From Deltaproteobacteria bacterium (GTDB lineage Bacteria; SAR324; NAC60-12), in the NCBI GenBank assembly GCA_002685535.1, contig NYXK01000072.1:1-36292 (forward strand): a DNA stretch of 36,292 nt, written 5' to 3'. The position numbers were made by a program, and so were the translations under genes. Position 1 is the stretch's first letter; each line of letters starts with the position of its first letter. Positions 22,037 to 32,482 of the stretch are shown here, one piece after another. The notes below the pieces were generated by a model. It had not been told where the DNA came from, did not search any database, and was given only the letters and a program-made list of their open reading frames with translations.

Positions 22037-23205
22037 CTAGTGACCACCCGTAGTAGGCAACCCCAACCCAACCTTAAAACTATCATAAATCAACCACTGA
22101 AACGCCGTCAACGTCCCAATCATCAAAATCCTAACCGGCAGCCCATTCCACAGTCCCTTAAACCCAATATTCCCATAAATGCGCGTCATCGCCTTGCCCG
22201 CGCCCTCACCCTTCTTGCGATCCGAGTTGAGTTTCGAGACCATGACGTCCGCGGGGTGCGAGACGACGGCGCAGCCTACGCCGGCGATGTAGCCGCCGAG
22301 GAAGGAGACGCCGGTTTGTTGGAGGCCATTGTAGGAGGATTTGGGCTTGCCGAGGTAGGAGTAGATGGCGTTGACGGTGGTTTCGAAGGTTGCGAATTTT
22401 ACCATTGTGTAGGGAATTTGGCGGCCCCAGAGGGGGTAGAGACCTTTATAAAGTCTAGAGTAAATGCCTGTCAGTATTCTACTCTGGTTCCCAAGTTCCA
22501 TGTCCGCATCTTTCCCTCAATTGAGTTACAATAAGGGCAAATGGGAAGTGTGTAGAGTATAAAGACAGAAAAGGCAAAACTCACCCTCCATACCCCTCCT
22601 CCTTAATAACCTTCCCCATCCCCTCCCTCAAACTACTTGCAAACGGCGGCAGCGTCGTCTGCATCCGAACCTTAATACTCTCAAACGGGCACAGCGCAAT
22701 ATCGGCTAGGAACTCGGCACTCGCGCTCGCAGCCAGGAAAACGGCCGTGGGATTCATCCCCGGGAACAGCTTCTCGCCATAGGTGTACTTGAAGACTTCG
22801 TAGAAGCCGTACTTGCCGCCGCCTTGGAAACAGTAGCCGACGAATGTGGGCGACCAGCCGAAGAAGACGCCGCGCAGACCTTCAGCTTTGTAGATTGTGC
22901 GCCAGGCTTGGAGGTTCGATTTGTAGAGGGCCGAGTCGACTTGGCGGCGGCATTTTACGAGGTCGAGGGGGGTTACGGCTGTGTGGGTTGGGCCGCAGGC
23001 TGGGAGGGGAATTTGTTAGCTATGTACGTGTGGTCTGCTGGGGATGTTTGGAGAGTTGGGCTGTGGGAGGGGAAGGGAGGAGGGCAGGGAGGAAGGAAGG
23101 AAGGAGGGCAGTACCTATTATTCCACCCAGACCGCATGCAGCGAAATATTGTCCACTGTACAGCTCTATCTTCGGCTTGGGAAGCGCTTTCTCGAGTGTA
23201 GACAT
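22037..23205 (-). CDS. MIR1: Mitochondrial phosphate carrier
   Basis: Exons 23205-23115, 22999-22585 and 22454-22037; 924 nt, 307 residues, matching the usual 300-310 of the family. It belongs to the SLC25 mitochondrial carriers: three repeats, each with the Px[DE]xx[KR] signature at the end of the first helix, here PLDLVK (41-46), PFESIK and HPADVM; the third, degenerate one is typical of phosphate carriers. [22 protein letters not shown] and the [18 protein letters not shown] stretch are hallmark phosphate-carrier segments. It imports inorganic phosphate with a proton across the inner membrane for ATP synthesis. Intron 1 (23114-23000) contains a GGAAGG run; intron 2 is 22584-22455. The gene symbol follows the yeast name; a PIC2-like paralogue cannot be fully excluded. 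It is a housekeeping gene with no link to its neighbours. Confidence 0.95.
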
Positions 23206-24337
23206 CTTTGCAGCCTTTCAATTCCTCTCAATTGATCAAAAGTGAAGCTTATCGCAATCCAGTCAACAAACAAATACGATATCGAGAAACAAGCTTTCTG
23301 GAGCTCCAAGTCTTGGCTTGATATCGAATCAAGGGAGGAGGAGAGCCGGCACAAATCAATTGGCACGAGGGGAAATGGTAGAGTGGAGAGGGGAGTATAT
23401 CTTCAATAACTGAAGGAAAGAAAGGAAGAAGAAGTTCTTGGGAGCAAGAGGTTTTGTATGTTGATGTTAGTCTGGGCATAGGCGTGCCGTCGTTTCCTTG
23501 ATAGCACCCAGCTCGGTTGCTTCGGGTGGCAGGGGTAGCTTGAAGGGTACGTCATTGGCGTGGAAATATTCCGAGAAGTATGCTGACTGTACAGATGCAG
23601 CTAGATTGGGCATGCATGAGCGTGAGCTTTTATATTCCCCTTTAATGGTTGACTTGAAGGGGTACTTCTTACGAAGATTAAGCTGCCCCTCCTTGATTGA
23701 AAGTTTACGTCGCGAGCGAGGAAATGCTATATGGCGGCCGAATCTGGTGATGAAAGCATCACGTGAACCAGCCCGCTTCTTGAGGGCTCGTAGCTCGCTA
23801 ATCGCGTTGTATTTATGTGAATCCCGACCGAAAAGACTAGCTAGCTACCTTGAAGACAGAAGAAGCATTTCAGACACTAGGACGATGTAAATTATTGTAT
23901 TGTATAATATGCTATGTTCAATTTGTAGATGTTTGTTCATTCCCTATTTGACAAAGGAAAATAAACATAGCACCACAATCCCCCACCCCTCTAAGAATAC
24001 TCCTTTTCCACCAGTCCATCCAGCAAATGCCGCTTGTGATCGCCCAATACCTGATATCTGTCCATGCGTGCAAAAATTCGAACCCCCAACCATGTTGCCC
24101 CCGATGTCCATGGAATGTCTAGAAATTGTCGCCGAAATGTTCAACTGAATGACTGCAAACAAAGGAAATAAGTGACTCGATCCTGACCCCGTCATTATCA
24201 TCGCCCACCAACCCTATTCGATCTATTCCATTCAACCCTCCCTGACCCAGCTGCCTTAGCCTCATCCAAGCAGCAAGCCGTGGATGGAAATCGCTACAGC
24301 GAGATGCGTCGACATCGTGCCGTGCTGTAGAGCGAAT
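23206..24337. other. Intergenic region between carrier and coiled-coil genes
   Basis: 1.1 kb containing the promoter of the phosphate carrier at its left end and the 3' flank of the giant coiled-coil gene at its right. A 130-codon plus-strand frame at 23498-23890 opens without an ATG and has no domain. An 85-codon minus-strand frame at 23944-24201 is also unsupported; it may be 3' untranslated sequence of the coiled-coil gene. Confidence 0.45.
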
Positions 24338-27300
24338 CTACATCCTCCCACCACTCTCAAACGCCCCCATCCTATACCCACTGTCCTTACTCCTCGTCGA
24401 GCTAGCATTACTTCCCCCCCTCAGTCTGCCACTCATCCCCAGAATCTCACTCCCCCCCAGTCCTCCTCCCCCTCCATTTCCCTTCCCCACCCCCGCAACC
24501 ATCTCATCAAACCTCTTCGTCGTCCCAATGACGCGTCCCCCAATAACCTCCACTGCATCCCTCTGCCTCCTTAACAGCACCTCCAGTCTCGGTATCTCGA
24601 ACTCCGCGATACCGCGGACGCGACGACTCGTTTCGGAGAGGTCTTCGTCGAGAGAGGAGGAGAGCGAGGTGATGGAGGAGTGGATTTCGGATTTTACTTG
24701 TGAGGAGGATTCGAGCACGGCTTTGTCGACGCGGGCGATGGCGGCCGAGTTGACGCGGACGGCGGCGTCGATGGCTTTGAGGGAGGGAATTAGGGCTTCG
24801 AGTTTTGTGTCGGAGTGGTCGATGCTGGATTTGAGGGTGGTGAGGGAGGTGCGGAGGGCCGTGTCGGTTTTTTGGACTTCGTCTAAGACCCTGCTATGCA
24901 GCGTCTCTACTCGAGCCTGTGTCGTTTCGGCTTCGTCTTTGATTGCTGAGGAGAGGGTTGAGACGTGTGTGTTTAGCGCCGACGATGTAGATTTATTCTG
25001 CGTGGCGAGATCCGTGAAGCCTTTGCTCAGCTGGCTCGACAGATTTGAAGTGTGAGCCTCGATCGCTTTGGTTGATATCCTGGTCAAATCCCCTTCCTCC
25101 TTCACCGATCCCATCAACCCCTCCATCTTCCCATCAACCACCTTCCTCATCTCCACATTCTCGCTCTTAACATCCTCTAAACCAGATTTCGCTATTTCTA
25201 TCATGTCGGAACTAAATTTTGAAATGGAGCGCTCAATATATCCCTCCAGTGACGAATTCAAATTCTGTACTCCAGTTAGAATGACCTTCTGCACGGCATC
25301 GACAGAAGAAGACGTAGTCTTCCCTTGCTGGCGAATCGCTTCTAGGATCGTGTCCGTGTTGGCCTCGGCCTTCTTGTCGGCTTTCTTGCGGGCTGAGGTG
25401 GCGGAGGAGAAGTGCGCTGCGGTGTCAGTGGACAAGGTTGTGGTAGTTGTTTGGAGAGTGTCGAGAGTGGATTGGGCTGTGGTGAGGGAGGTGAGGAGGG
25501 ATTGGGAGGATGCGGTATGGCTGGCCGTCGAGGTGGATACTTCGGTGGTGATGTGTTTGGTGAGCGTGGTACCTGTGAGTGATATGGCATCCAGGGTGGT
25601 TGTGTGGTTGAGAGTTGATTTGTGAGATGCGGCATCGATGTTGCTTGAAAGTTCCTTGATTGTGTCCTCGAGATGAAGTTCTGTCCTGTCCAGTCCAGTT
25701 AGGCAAGTCTCAGTTGCTAATTTTACGGCTTCTTGAATAGTCTCGCGATGTTTTTCGGCCTCTTGGGATAGCTCTTTGATGGTATCCTTGATATGTGATT
25801 CTGCGCTGCCGACTCCGGTAGAGAAAATCTCGGATGTTAGCTTTATCTCTTCCAAAGTATCCTTATGGTTCTTGTATGCTTTTGAGGCGAGATGGCCGAT
25901 TTCCTGTGTAATGATACCATTCGTTTCGGTGACCTTCCCCGAGAGGATCTGCTCTACGGAATCAAGCTTCTCATCGACTGAAGTCCTGTATTGCTGTAAT
26001 TCGGAAGTAGTTAGGTCCCTTGCCGTGACAATAGCCGCATTCGTATTCGTTGACTCATGAAGGATGAGGTCAGAAAGAGTGGTGTTGTTTTCCTTCATGG
26101 TCTGGAGAGCCGCTTCGTGTGTCGACGCCGCCTGGGAAATTCCGGCATCGATATCTTTCGTCAGCTTCTCGATACGCTCAACGAGATCTTTCCTAGATTT
26201 GCTGGACTCCTCCGATAGATCCCTCTTCACACCATCAAGACTACCCAAAAGTGCCACTTTAACCGCTCCAACCTTTTCATCGTGTCCAGTCTTTGCTTTC
26301 TGAATTTCAGCAACAGTAGTCTCCTTCGCCGCTTCCACCGTCCCACTGACATCCTTCAATTCCGTCTTCATCGTGTCGAATAGCACTCGACTCTGCGCCT
26401 CAACAGAAGCAATAACCTCCTTGCACATATTCATTGCATCAGCAGCGGCGTCATCGAATTTGAGATTCCCTTCTTTCACGACCCCGCTAATAGCATCTCT
26501 CGCTTCCTGGTTCTCTGTTTTCACCACGGCAAGATCTTCCAGCACCGCGACCTTGCAAGCCTGACTCTCAGCGATGAGGACCTCTTTCATGTTCTCCAGA
26601 TCCTGTCGGAGCGTCGAGAAGATCGTGGACTGAGATTCAATATTTTCAGCTGCCATTTTGATGACTGTGTCGCTGGCTTCTTGGACCTTGGATGTAATGG
26701 CATCGTTGTTGGCCGATAGTGTATCTCTGACGCCTGTGACTTCGGATATGATTGATTTCTTTGTCGCGTCGAGGCTGATGACCAGCGCAGCGAGCGCCTT
26801 CTCAGTCTCGTTCTTAATTGAATCTCGTGTTGTTTTCGACTCGGTCTGGAGTGCGCTAAGCGTCTCCTCCTGCCTCTTTCCACTCGTCGTAGCGGCAGTA
26901 TCAAGTTTGCTTCCATTCAACCTTACAAGCTCCGCTAGCTCATCTTTCGAGACTTGTATTGCCTGCCCAACACCACCGACGGCATTTAGCAGATCTTCTC
27001 TTGTACTTTTTGAGCCCGTGTCGATCGCATCCTTGACTTCTTCTAGCTCCGAAGCCCTGGATTTGATTGTCTTCTCAGACTCGGTAGCCAATGTATCGCG
27101 GACTGCTTGGGACTCGCTGGTGAGAGCGGAGAGGGTCGCAGCATGCGCTTCTTTGCTGTCGTGGGACGTTGTCTCCAACGCTTTACTGACTTCGCTGATC
27201 CTGGATGTGATTGAACCTTCGACGCGCTTCAGGCTCTTTTGCAAGCCGTCAAAGTCCGTCGAAGAACCTTGCACAGCACTCAATACCTCACGCTGTCCCT

Positions 27301-30300
27301 CTGCGCTCTTCGCCGCATGTTCTTCAACCTTCGTGAGAGCAGATGATACACCACCAAGATCTGATTTCACAACCAAGATATCAGCAGAGATACCCGCAGC
27401 GCTTGCAAGGATCGCTGCTTCAGTCTCCTTTGAGGTACGAGCGATATTCGAAAGTGCAGAATCCAGACCCTCGATACCTGAATTGGCCTTTGCCGATTCC
27501 TCCTTGCTAGATTTCTGAATGTCGATAAGAACAGTGTGCGAATCTTGGACAGCCTGCAACGTCTTCTCTCCTCCCGCTTCAACCACACTCTTCAGCTCTG
27601 ACAGGTATGCATCCGTCTTCTTGATCGACGCTGCCAGCGACTCTCGCATCGTGCTCAAAGTCTCCTTATTCTCCTTGGTTACTGCATCGATATCCTTAAC
27701 AACCACAGCCGTCGCTGAAACCCCATCGACGACTTCAGCTATCGGGTCGACCGTCTGCTGTAAAGTCTTCAAATTCGACGTCAAAGCCGCTGAATTGCTC
27801 ATTGACAGCTCTTTGAAGTTCTCCAGGGCAGCGTTATTGAGCTGCAAGTCCTTGCCAATAGTATTCCCGAAATCCTTGACATCTCTCCCTAAATCCACAA
27901 TCTTGTCTTCAATGGCCGATTTCACATCCTCGGCTACACTTCTCGTCCACTCCTCGCCCCTCTTAGCGGATGTCTCGACTTCAATCTTCAGTGCTTCAAG
28001 GGCGGAAGACGTGGTAGCGAGGTCGATGGATTTGATCTCTGCTCTCAACACATTCGTACTCGTCGAGACTCGCGAACTGAGATCTGCTTTCAAGTCCGCG
28101 ACATCGTCGTGCATGGAAGTTGTGAGCGTGGTCGTTGCATCCAGGATATCCTTTGAAAACGTAGTTTGAACATCTTGGATGCTAGAGTGGATAGCGTCGG
28201 AGTTGGTGGTGAGTTTAGTATCGAGGGAGAGGATGCCTTCGTAAGCTGTTGCTAGAGAAGAGGCATTTTGTTGAGCGAGGTGCTTGATAGTACTACTTGT
28301 CTTCGACTCGTTCTCGAGGAGTCTTTTGAGAGCGCCCAGCTCGTGAGTGGTGCTTGCGGATTCCAGTTTGCCGGATTTGAGGAATGTTGATATCTCAGCG
28401 CTCTTCTCGTTCAGCCCATCGACTGATTTCTGCAAACTCTCATCTCGGCCACGTGAGGACTCAAGCAGCTCTTTCGCGGACGCCACCTCAGCAGCCTGTT
28501 TCGAGATACAGCTCTGACCCCAAGACTCAACCTGTAAAAGAATTTCCTCATACTTGCTTGTCTCTTGGATGTCCTGGATCATGCGCTTGATGGCAAGCGC
28601 ATCGACACCAAGTTCGGATCGGCTCAATTCAATGGCTGTTTTGGTGGTGTTGAACTCTTCGCGGATTTCGGCTTTTTCGGTCTCGAATAATGCTTTATTT
28701 GAGCGGACTTCTTCTAGAATTTGAGAAACTGGACTGTGTAACTGTTGGGCTCGTGACTCAGTGTCTTCCTTCAGGGTTTGGAACCCGCTTTGTAACTTTC
28801 GATCCAGGCTTCCAACGTGGGTTGTGATGGCTTCAACGGCTGACTGGGAGGCGGTCTCGTGGGAAGCTGATATCTTCTTTTCGATGCTGGATTGTAAATT
28901 GGATAATTCTTTCGATAGTCCGTCTTTAGAGGTCGTGTTGGATACCGTTTGATGGATCGTACTGAGAGAATCAGTGTGCGAAGAAAGTACAGTGTCCACA
29001 TTCGATCGCATTTCCGAGAGCGTCTTGGCCAAATCATCCAAGGTGGCTTTTTGAGGTTTCGAATCTTTGATCAATGCCGTCAGGGAAGTTTCCAACCCTT
29101 CCAACTTTGTCGAATGCGAAGAAAGAGGTCTCAGCCGCTCCTCGATATTTTCCGCACTCGAGGCCAAGTCTCCCAGTCTTCCAATAACAGCTGCATCAAA
29201 TGCGACTACCGCACCTTCTGTCCTCGTCAGGATTGAATAAGCATCACTCAATTTCCTCGCATGCGATACACCTAAGTTATCCAAAGACCGGACATGCATC
29301 CTCACGGCTTCCACGTCCTCTTTGATAGACCCCGCATTCACCTCCTGAGATTCCGATAGCTCCTGACAGATCTCATTCGTCGACTCGACCATCAGATGCA
29401 TCTTTCCCACTGCCGAAGCCATACTATCCAATTTTGACGTATTGGCCGACAAAAATTTCGAGCTCACCGACGCCAGATTCCTCGCTGCCTCAGCCTCCTT
29501 CTTGAAATCCGACATCCCCCGCTCAATCGTCTCCAACTTGGCCACCTGCACCGGAATAGCCGAAGTGTCCAACCCAGACACCTTATCCTGAATGGCAGTG
29601 ATGCTCCTCCTCAAAGCCTTCTCGGAAAATTCAGCTCTTGAACTAACCTTGTTGACCGCAGCAAGAACATCATCTTCATCCAGTTTTGCGCGCATCGTCT
29701 CGATCGTCTCGGCACTAGCACGAATCGACTTCCCCATATCATCACAAGCACCGACCACTCTCCTCTGCAGCGCATCCGTCTTCTTGCCCAGCTCTCGCTG
29801 GACTTCCCAGATGGAGTTGTTCAGAGTGGTGTTTCGGTCTTGCAGCTCGTTGGAGATCTCGCCGAAGCGGATTGCCGAGCGCAAGTCTGCATTGACCACC
29901 GCCTCATCCACATCACCCGTTTTGCGATCCAGGTCTTCAATGCGACTTTCCAGCGCACTCAGACGGCTCTCAAAACTCTTCAGAAAGCGCGCCTGCCCAG
30001 ACACGATCTCATTCAATTCATCCGAGTGATCCGGAATATGGATCTCATTCACTTTCTTCTCGAGACTTTCTTGCCCGAGAGCTAGAGTGTCCAGAGAATG
30101 CCGGTAATCAGGAATCACGACGCGGGTCAGCTGATCTTCGATGCCCTTTAACACGACCGGTAAATCCTCGACGTGCGCTTGGAGCGTGGATTCGAGGTTG
30201 AGGTTTGTGGTTTTGAGCTGGTTGAGCTTTTCCTGGTGGCGCGAGAAAGCCGGGTCGACCTGAGACGCGACGGCGATCTTGAAGGCATTGCTCTCAAATG

Positions 30301-30451
30301 CCGCGAGCACGGCTTGCTCGACTATCTTTGAAATGTCGTGGTCTTCGTTCCATGGGAAGGCCGTTTGTGGTCTGTTGGCGTGTGGGATCCCGGTGTGTGA
30401 GGATTGGCGCTTTTCTTTCCACCAGTTGATGGGTGAGCCTCTCATAGACAT
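24338..30451 (-). CDS. Giant coiled-coil protein of unknown function
   Basis: A single uninterrupted frame of 2037 codons, with no intron, unlike every other intact gene in the window. From about residue 60 to 1960 the sequence is almost entirely heptad-like, rich in Ser, Thr, Ala, Glu, Lys and Leu, nearly without Pro, Trp or Cys, as expected for a very long rod or bundle of coiled coils. The first 60 residues are different (NWWKEKRQ, FPWNEDHDISKIVEQ) and may be a docking segment. The last 55 are Gly/Ser-rich and basic (GNGGGGGLGG, GGSNASSTRSKDSGYRM), probably flexible. A stretch near 1535-1615 holds two related units of about 40 residues, each ending DTIKELS. No signal peptide, membrane segment or motor domain is seen. 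Composition superficially recalls the rod parts of chemoreceptors or apolipoprotein-like proteins, but that is compositional. Cytoskeletal, septal or organelle-tether roles are possible; none is shown. Confidence 0.88.
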   Translation of the reverse strand: MSMRGSPINWWKEKRQSSHTGIPHANRPQTAFPWNEDHDISKIVEQAVLAAFESNAFKIAVASQVDPAFSRHQEKLNQLKTTNLNLESTLQAHVEDLPVVLKGIEDQLTRVVIPDYRHSLDTLALGQESLEKKVNEIHIPDHSDELNEIVSGQARFLKSFESRLSALESRIEDLDRKTGDVDEAVVNADLRSAIRFGEISNELQDRNTTLNNSIWEVQRELGKKTDALQRRVVGACDDMGKSIRASAETIETMRAKLDEDDVLAAVNKVSSRAEFSEKALRRSITAIQDKVSGLDTSAIPVQVAKLETIERGMSDFKKEAEAARNLASVSSKFLSANTSKLDSMASAVGKMHLMVESTNEICQELSESQEVNAGSIKEDVEAVRMHVRSLDNLGVSHARKLSDAYSILTRTEGAVVAFDAAVIGRLGDLASSAENIEERLRPLSSHSTKLEGLETSLTALIKDSKPQKATLDDLAKTLSEMRSNVDTVLSSHTDSLSTIHQTVSNTTSKDGLSKELSNLQSSIEKKISASHETASQSAVEAITTHVGSLDRKLQSGFQTLKEDTESRAQQLHSPVSQILEEVRSNKALFETEKAEIREEFNTTKTAIELSRSELGVDALAIKRMIQDIQETSKYEEILLQVESWGQSCISKQAAEVASAKELLESSRGRDESLQKSVDGLNEKSAEISTFLKSGKLESASTTHELGALKRLLENESKTSSTIKHLAQQNASSLATAYEGILSLDTKLTTNSDAIHSSIQDVQTTFSKDILDATTTLTTSMHDDVADLKADLSSRVSTSTNVLRAEIKSIDLATTSSALEALKIEVETSAKRGEEWTRSVAEDVKSAIEDKIVDLGRDVKDFGNTIGKDLQLNNAALENFKELSMSNSAALTSNLKTLQQTVDPIAEVVDGVSATAVVVKDIDAVTKENKETLSTMRESLAASIKKTDAYLSELKSVVEAGGEKTLQAVQDSHTVLIDIQKSSKEESAKANSGIEGLDSALSNIARTSKETEAAILASAAGISADILVVKSDLGGVSSALTKVEEHAAKSAEGQREVLSAVQGSSTDFDGLQKSLKRVEGSITSRISEVSKALETTSHDSKEAHAATLSALTSESQAVRDTLATESEKTIKSRASELEEVKDAIDTGSKSTREDLLNAVGGVGQAIQVSKDELAELVRLNGSKLDTAATTSGKRQEETLSALQTESKTTRDSIKNETEKALAALVISLDATKKSIISEVTGVRDTLSANNDAITSKVQEASDTVIKMAAENIESQSTIFSTLRQDLENMKEVLIAESQACKVAVLEDLAVVKTENQEARDAISGVVKEGNLKFDDAAADAMNMCKEVIASVEAQSRVLFDTMKTELKDVSGTVEAAKETTVAEIQKAKTGHDEKVGAVKVALLGSLDGVKRDLSEESSKSRKDLVERIEKLTKDIDAGISQAASTHEAALQTMKENNTTLSDLILHESTNTNAAIVTARDLTTSELQQYRTSVDEKLDSVEQILSGKVTETNGIITQEIGHLASKAYKNHKDTLEEIKLTSEIFSTGVGSAESHIKDTIKELSQEAEKHRETIQEAVKLATETCLTGLDRTELHLEDTIKELSSNIDAASHKSTLNHTTTLDAISLTGTTLTKHITTEVSTSTASHTASSQSLLTSLTTAQSTLDTLQTTTTTLSTDTAAHFSSATSARKKADKKAEANTDTILEAIRQQGKTTSSSVDAVQKVILTGVQNLNSSLEGYIERSISKFSSDMIEIAKSGLEDVKSENVEMRKVVDGKMEGLMGSVKEEGDLTRISTKAIEAHTSNLSSQLSKGFTDLATQNKSTSSALNTHVSTLSSAIKDEAETTQARVETLHSRVLDEVQKTDTALRTSLTTLKSSIDHSDTKLEALIPSLKAIDAAVRVNSAAIARVDKAVLESSSQVKSEIHSSITSLSSSLDEDLSETSRRVRGIAEFEIPRLEVLLRRQRDAVEVIGGRVIGTTKRFDEMVAGVGKGNGGGGGLGGSEILGMSGRLRGGSNASSTRSKDSGYRMGAFESGGRM

Positions 30452-32482
30452 GTTGTTATTGTTGTTATTTTTGTTGTTGTGGATGTCTCATCTGAGGGCA
30501 AACAAAATGGAAGGGCAAAAGGGTGGGCGGATGCACCGTGAATCATGGTACCCGCCAGATACTGAAGGATTGAACGATGAAACCAATCAATTGAGATATA
30601 AATGATAAGCAAAAGATGACTCGATCTCGAAGATGTCGTGTTATGCAGCTGCTGTGTTGTACAATATCGTGTCGTATGTTGTCGAGTTTGTATTATTATG
30701 AAGCGGACTCGACCGCGAGGATGAAGAAGAAAAAAGACGTGACACCACCCACCGCTATTATGAGCTGGCCTACCCTGCCCCATGCCCACCTCATGTTTTC
30801 GTGCTCCATCTCCCTGTCCCCGGCGTATCTTTCCCTGTCTCGCGTTCTTTTTTCGCGCTGGGTACTCGAGTAGTGGCTGGTAGTGGAGCCACTTGCGGCT
30901 GCCACGACTGATCTGACCCGTTTCCAGGCTTGGGCCAGCGAACCCGACAGGCTGTTGCACGCGCATAACCCCGGCCAAACGGAGCCAGAGCGGGGACTGC
31001 TTCAGTGGTTCATGCACGTCTCGTGATCCGTCACATTGTTGTATGTACGTTGTTACGGTGTGAAAAGGTGAATGTGAAGCGGTGTCTGGATTTGTTGTTA
31101 CGAAAGTAATTTTTATGGAGAGTTGGTTGTTCTGTTTGGATGGAGAGAATGCGTAGTGGACTGGGTGCAATCACGGGGTTAGATGGTGTCGCTAATTTTA
31201 GGCGGTGGGGGATCTCGCTTGGGGGAATGGACTGTTCAGTTTGTAAACATGCTCGATCATTAGGACCTTCATGTCAGTAGTTTGAACTCCGAGAAGACCA
31301 TAAAAGCTTGAGGCGGATTCAAGAACGAGAGCTCAGATTCGTTTGAAATATTGCATTCTAGGGTCATAAAATGTGAATACTCTGCAATTCATGACTGAGA
31401 GGACGAGCTTCAAGGAATGACTATTTGCTGTCCCAAGGCAAGTGTTCGTCCGAGGTACTCTGAATAATATGTGCATGGCAGCAGCTCAACATTCATATAC
31501 TGCGCTCGTGGGATAGTTTGATCGATTGCTTAATAAAGCATTTATCCGAAATGAAGAGTCAGAATAGATCAGAATTCCAATCACTCTTGTTCCAACGATC
31601 CGTTAGCTATTTCTCCATCCGGAGCATAATACTCTCTTTAACATCAACTAAGTACTCAACATAATTCAGCCTAACAATATCTCCATCCCTCCAGCTTCAC
31701 TCAAGCTAAGTCGGCACGTCTTCAAGAGCACTCTACGTTCAAAAGGGTAAAAGAAAATGTGCAGAGATCACTACAGTCGCTACAGTAAGTGCTGTAAACA
31801 AGTAGCGTGCATCGAATGGGAACCGTGTAAAGGCCCATGTACGACCGGCCTCAATATATTACGATTCACCTACGATTTGTGGTCGGTGTCGGGTGGAGAG
31901 GGCGGCAAGGGAGAGGGAGCATTATAGGAGGAATGTTAGGCCGAGTCCTTATTTCTAGGTCAGACTCGAAGAGGTGGTAGGGAATCTGGAGTATTTGGGT
32001 TGGAAGAGAAGTCGGGCAGTGGGGCGTGATGAAAGGTAAAGTGGTAACTCAAGTAGAGCTTCAAGGACTTGATAGATAGCATGATATACTGTCTTCTCGT
32101 GGTATTCAAGCATGAAACTATTGTGAGAGCTAAACCACTTACACTGAAATATGAATAGACAGAAAAAGTCTTTGGACATTGAATGTTTACCAGGACCAGA
32201 GATCGAGCTATATCAAAGAAAAAAGGATTCTTGATTCGATGCTACGTACAACTAGAAACTTGCATTCGAAAAGTCACTATGATAGCAGCTCGATAACATT
32301 AATTTTAGCATATTGCTATAGAAGGAAGAAAGCTGTCTCTATGTTGACTTGGTATCTTGCGTGCTGGTCGGACCAACCGGGACTAGCTTGGCGGGGTTAC
32401 CCAGCACCTCAATATCGCTCACCGTCTCACCCTTCATGTCCCATCATTTCACATTAACACTCATCTCTGGGTAAATGCAATT
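30452..32482. other. Intergenic region, promoter of the coiled-coil gene
   Basis: 2.0 kb. The left end, next to 30451, is the 5' flank of the coiled-coil gene: it has an AACAAC-rich leader (rich in GTT on the plus strand) directly before the ATG. A 242-codon minus-strand frame at 30442-31170 overlaps that leader, has no domain and a composition unlike a protein gene, and is rejected. No other feature is supported up to the F-box pseudogene. Confidence 0.45.

Noticed and set aside
23088-23108. GGAAGG repeat inside intron 1 of the phosphate carrier
   Set aside because: It is a short low-complexity run in an intron; nothing suggests function.
22040-23245. Plus-strand frames of 125-164 codons opposite the phosphate carrier
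   Set aside because: They are antisense to well-supported exons and show no domain.
23498-23890. 130-codon plus-strand frame
   Set aside because: It opens without an ATG at its 5' end, has no recognisable domain and a rather random composition (Arg/Ser/Leu-rich).
24070-24100. GGTTCGAAT (tRNA B-box-like) on the minus strand near 24085
   Set aside because: The bases after the loop (TTTTTG) cannot pair with those before it to form a T-stem, and no acceptor stem or A-box is in place.
26658-27518. 286-codon plus-strand frame, with others of 145-216 codons, opposite the coiled-coil gene
   Set aside because: They are antisense shadows. The biased Ser/Ala/Glu/Lys codon use of the 2037-codon gene keeps stop codons out of one opposite frame; the translated products are low-complexity Ser/Ala/Val-rich and share no domain.
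30442-31170. 242-codon minus-strand frame upstream of the coiled-coil gene
   Set aside because: It overlaps the start and leader of the coiled-coil gene in another frame and its product has repetitive Thr/Ser/His composition without any domain. It is probably promoter and leader sequence.
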